Positions 5,160-6,803 of a stretch of DNA of 6,803 nucleotides are shown here, piece after piece. The notes under the pieces were generated by a model. The model searched no databases, was not told the origin of the DNA, and worked only from the letters and a program-made list of their open reading frames with translations. The stretch is from positions 1-6,803 of the forward strand of contig JAIRXX010000018.1 in assembly GCA_031268065.1 (NCBI GenBank). The letters run 5' to 3'. The position numbers were made by a program, and so were the translations under genes. The DNA is from Propionibacteriaceae bacterium (GTDB lineage: Bacteria > Actinomycetota > Actinomycetes > Propionibacteriales > Propionibacteriaceae). The first letter of the stretch is position 1. Each line of letters begins with the position of its first letter.

Positions 5160-5512
5160 ATTGGCATTCCGCGCTGGCCCAAGCGTTGACCGGCGAGGTC
5201 TTCGACCTCCCCGACCATGGCTCCCCCGACTTCGCCGCCTTGGCGGCTGAGCTGGCAGAACACGGCTGGCGGGCCAACCGCATCAAAGAACACGCCCACG
5301 CTAGGGCGGCTGCTGGGCAAGGCTGGCCCCATGCCATTGATCCGGCAGTGGTGACCGCACTGGGCGCGGCACGCTTCCAAGCCACGCTGGCAAGGCTGCG
5401 CGAGCAGCTGGGAGTCTGGGTGCTTGACGAGCAAGCACCCAGCCACCGTACCCAGTTGAACGCCGACGAGCTAAGGCTGCTGGCGGAAGTGCCTCCGCAC
5501 CACGGCCACTGA
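5156..5512 (+). CDS. Hypothetical protein, 118 residues, coupled to the uridylyltransferase gene
   Basis: I do not recognise this protein. It starts at the ATG of an ATGA overlap with the preceding stop and lacks its own strong ribosome binding site, so translation is probably coupled and the two products made together. Codon third positions are GC-rich like the neighbours, which supports real coding. The sequence is soluble, rich in Ala, His and Leu, with likely helices at about 24-38, 42-53, 63-86 and 102-111; no signal peptide, membrane segment, cysteine or familiar motif is visible. His is frequent (ten in total), ending PPHHGH. The last 14 codons lie over the 3' end of the converging surface-protein gene. 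A role linked to UDP-glucose metabolism is only a guess from the coupling. Confidence 0.7.
   Translation: MNWHSALAQALTGEVFDLPDHGSPDFAALAAELAEHGWRANRIKEHAHARAAAGQGWPHAIDPAVVTALGAARFQATLARLREQLGVWVLDEQAPSHRTQLNADELRLLAEVPPHHGH
5416..5442 (-). terminator. Candidate terminator hairpin for the surface-protein gene
   Basis: CTGGGTGCTT (5416-5425) and AAGCACCCAG (5433-5442) form a perfect 10-bp stem with a 7-base loop. On the minus strand it begins 28 bases after the surface-protein stop codon. No T-run follows, as is common for hairpins proposed as terminators in actinobacteria. It lies inside the coding sequence of the opposing 118-residue protein, where it encodes parts of WVLDEQAPS. Confidence 0.5.
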
Positions 5513-6803
5513 GCCAGCGATCAGCGCCAGCCCGATCCCAATCCCGGCAGACCAGGCCCACGGTTGCGGCGACAATGGCCGCACCGCCTGCCCACCGGTC
5601 TCCACCAGCGGCCCTGGTGGCGGCGGCGGATCATCTTGGAGCAGCGGCACCGGCTCTTCAGCGGGGATGTGGTCGGTGTCGGAGGCGCACAGCGGAGCCG
5701 GGCATTCTTGGGCTGGCTCCGGCTGGTGTTGGCGTGAGTCCTGCCCGCCGACAGTGGCGAAGTTGGTCAGATTCGTTCCCGGCTCGATGTCCTGGTCTAC
5801 GGTCACGCTGACGCTGCGCCGCACCGTTTCACCCCCCTCCAGCGGGAAAGCTGGCCAGTTCACACTGTGGCGCTGCGAATCGTAGCTGCCGCCGTCGGAT
5901 GCCGCGACGAAAGTCGTATGGGGCGGAAGGTGGTCAGTGAGGCTGGCGCTGCTCTCAAACATCCACGGATGGTTGTTGGTCACCGTCAGCGTGTAGCTCA
6001 GCGTGTCGCCCGGCTCGGCATCTTCAACTCCGTCGTCTTTGGCCACTTCGAGCGAAGCCCGCTCATCTGTGGAGAGATGCTGGATGGCAGAATGGACGAT
6101 TTGCGAGGTCAACTGCCAGTCTTCGATATTGCGCCCGTCACCCCAAGTGGCGGTAAGCGCGGTGTCTCCCCATCCGTGGGTGGATTTGGCTTGGCTAGAT
6201 GGAAGGTCGATGGCCTTCATTTGGGAGGGTTTGGCGCCTTGGCAGGTGTACAACTTCTCAGCATCGGCGACAATCCCGGTCCCGGTGTACTTGTGGCATT
6301 TTCCCGAATCCAGCGCGTCGACGTAGCTGTCATCCCAGGAAACAATGTCGGCCTGGGCCACTCCGTTCGCGTCGTATGGCTCGCCCACCAGCCGATGCAC
6401 GGCGATTCCGCCGAGCCGGCGTTCGGCGTCTTGCAACACCCAATGCACCTCGCCGGTCCCGGTGAAGGACACCCGGAGATTCACGTCGGTATAGCGCGGC
6501 ACCGGTTTCCCATCGGCAGAGTTTCCATCCCACCGATAGCTGTAGCCGCCGGGCTTCACATGCTCGCTGGCCAGGATGCGGTCCAGCGGGTCGTCGTAAC
6601 GCCCGTTGCCGTCGGCGTCCAACTCCAAAGTGAGCCGCCCCGGCTGGTGGCCGACCTCTATCTCGACCTTACCTCCGTAGAGCGGGCTCTCTTCGTCGTC
6701 GGGGACGTAGCGCAGCGAACTTGTCAGCTCGCGGTATTTCGGCAGCACCCAAGTCTTGCCGCCGTTGAACGCGGCGGATTCCGGCATTGCGGAATCGGGC
6801 GGG
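5471..6803 (-). CDS. Large cell-surface protein, C-terminal part: DUF11 domain and sortase-like anchor
   Basis: The frame is open from the right edge to the TAG at 5471-5473, 443 codons. An ATG at 6785-6787 is unlikely to be the start: it has no ribosome binding site and coding (PPDSA) continues upstream. Numbered from that Met, residues 50-100 hold an acidic LDADGNGRYDDPLD segment resembling a calcium loop and a WDGNSADGKPVP beta-domain piece. Residues 204-224 (GWGDTALTATWGDGRNIEDW) resemble linkers in big actinobacterial adhesins. Residues 245-348 are a DUF11 beta-sandwich repeat (GDTLSYTLTVTN). Then come CPAPLC, a proline spacer, LVETGG (394-399), a hydrophobic anchor (about 410-430) and the basic tail RRHFRQQP. 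This is the layout of a wall-anchored protein, but with Val for Pro in LPXTG. Probably an adhesin or structural surface protein; the missing N-terminus would decide. It converges on, and overlaps by 42 bases, the plus-strand operon. Confidence 0.85.
   Translation of the reverse strand, partial: PPDSAMPESAAFNGGKTWVLPKYRELTSSLRYVPDDEESPLYGGKVEIEVGHQPGRLTLELDADGNGRYDDPLDRILASEHVKPGGYSYRWDGNSADGKPVPRYTDVNLRVSFTGTGEVHWVLQDAERRLGGIAVHRLVGEPYDANGVAQADIVSWDDSYVDALDSGKCHKYTGTGIVADAEKLYTCQGAKPSQMKAIDLPSSQAKSTHGWGDTALTATWGDGRNIEDWQLTSQIVHSAIQHLSTDERASLEVAKDDGVEDAEPGDTLSYTLTVTNNHPWMFESSASLTDHLPPHTTFVAASDGGSYDSQRHSVNWPAFPLEGGETVRRSVSVTVDQDIEPGTNLTNFATVGGQDSRQHQPEPAQECPAPLCASDTDHIPAEEPVPLLQDDPPPPPGPLVETGGQAVRPLSPQPWAWSAGIGIGLALIAGSVAVVRRHFRQQP
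5562..5585 (+). terminator. Weak candidate hairpin downstream of the plus-strand operon
   Basis: GGTTGCGG (5562-5569) pairs with CCGCACC (5579-5585) with one bulged T and a 9-base loop, about 50 bases after the 118-residue gene's stop. No T-run follows and it lies within the surface-protein coding sequence, so chance in GC-rich DNA is likely. Confidence 0.2.

Noticed and set aside
1..6803. CRISPR array, insertion sequence, tRNA or rRNA genes
   Set aside because: No regularly spaced repeats, transposase motifs, terminal inverted repeats or tRNA/rRNA signatures were seen on either strand.

Overview
The window is chromosomal DNA from a GC-rich actinobacterium. The PurF and PurM sequences carry actinobacterial signatures: a short PurF propeptide ending before a CGVFGV nucleophile, PurF cluster cysteines, and PurM 'DDLVVVGAEPLF' and 'GGETAEHPG' blocks. 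The eukaryote-like UTP-glucose-1-phosphate uridylyltransferase (the UDPGP family rather than GalU) would fit Propionibacteriaceae, Bifidobacteriaceae or Actinomycetaceae. I cannot name a species from sequence alone.

Layout. Left part, minus strand, transcribed right to left: a DUF4870-type membrane protein with a long acidic and proline-rich N-terminus (2255-3148), purF (693-2189), then purM (1-706, continuing off the left edge). purF and purM overlap by 14 bases and encode the first and fifth steps of de novo purine synthesis. The DUF4870 gene lies 65 bases upstream of purF in the same direction.

Centre: about 650 bases without a convincing protein gene (3149-3800). It is a divergent regulatory region. 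The purF-side part holds a candidate minus-strand promoter flanked by a 10-bp repeat pair. The AT-rich middle holds a good plus-strand promoter (3406-3435). Downstream of it is a run of hairpins (about 3442-3670) that looks like a structured RNA, either a long leader or an independent small RNA. Two of its hairpins carry the same six-G loop, and it contains tiny reading frames, one with two tandem Trp codons. A second, probably leaderless, promoter lies immediately before the next gene.

Right part, plus strand: a UDPGP-family UTP-glucose-1-phosphate uridylyltransferase (3801-5159) and a translationally coupled 118-residue protein of unknown function (5156-5512). Converging on them from the right edge is the 3' end of a large cell-surface protein gene (5471 to beyond 6803, minus). 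It has a DUF11 domain, a proline spacer, a non-canonical LVETG sorting motif and a membrane anchor. The converging genes overlap by 42 bases. A perfect 10-bp hairpin that could terminate the surface-protein transcript lies inside the opposing gene.

How it fits together: the protein genes are housekeeping (purines, UDP-glucose supply) or envelope genes. The least explained and most interesting sequence is the structured central region.
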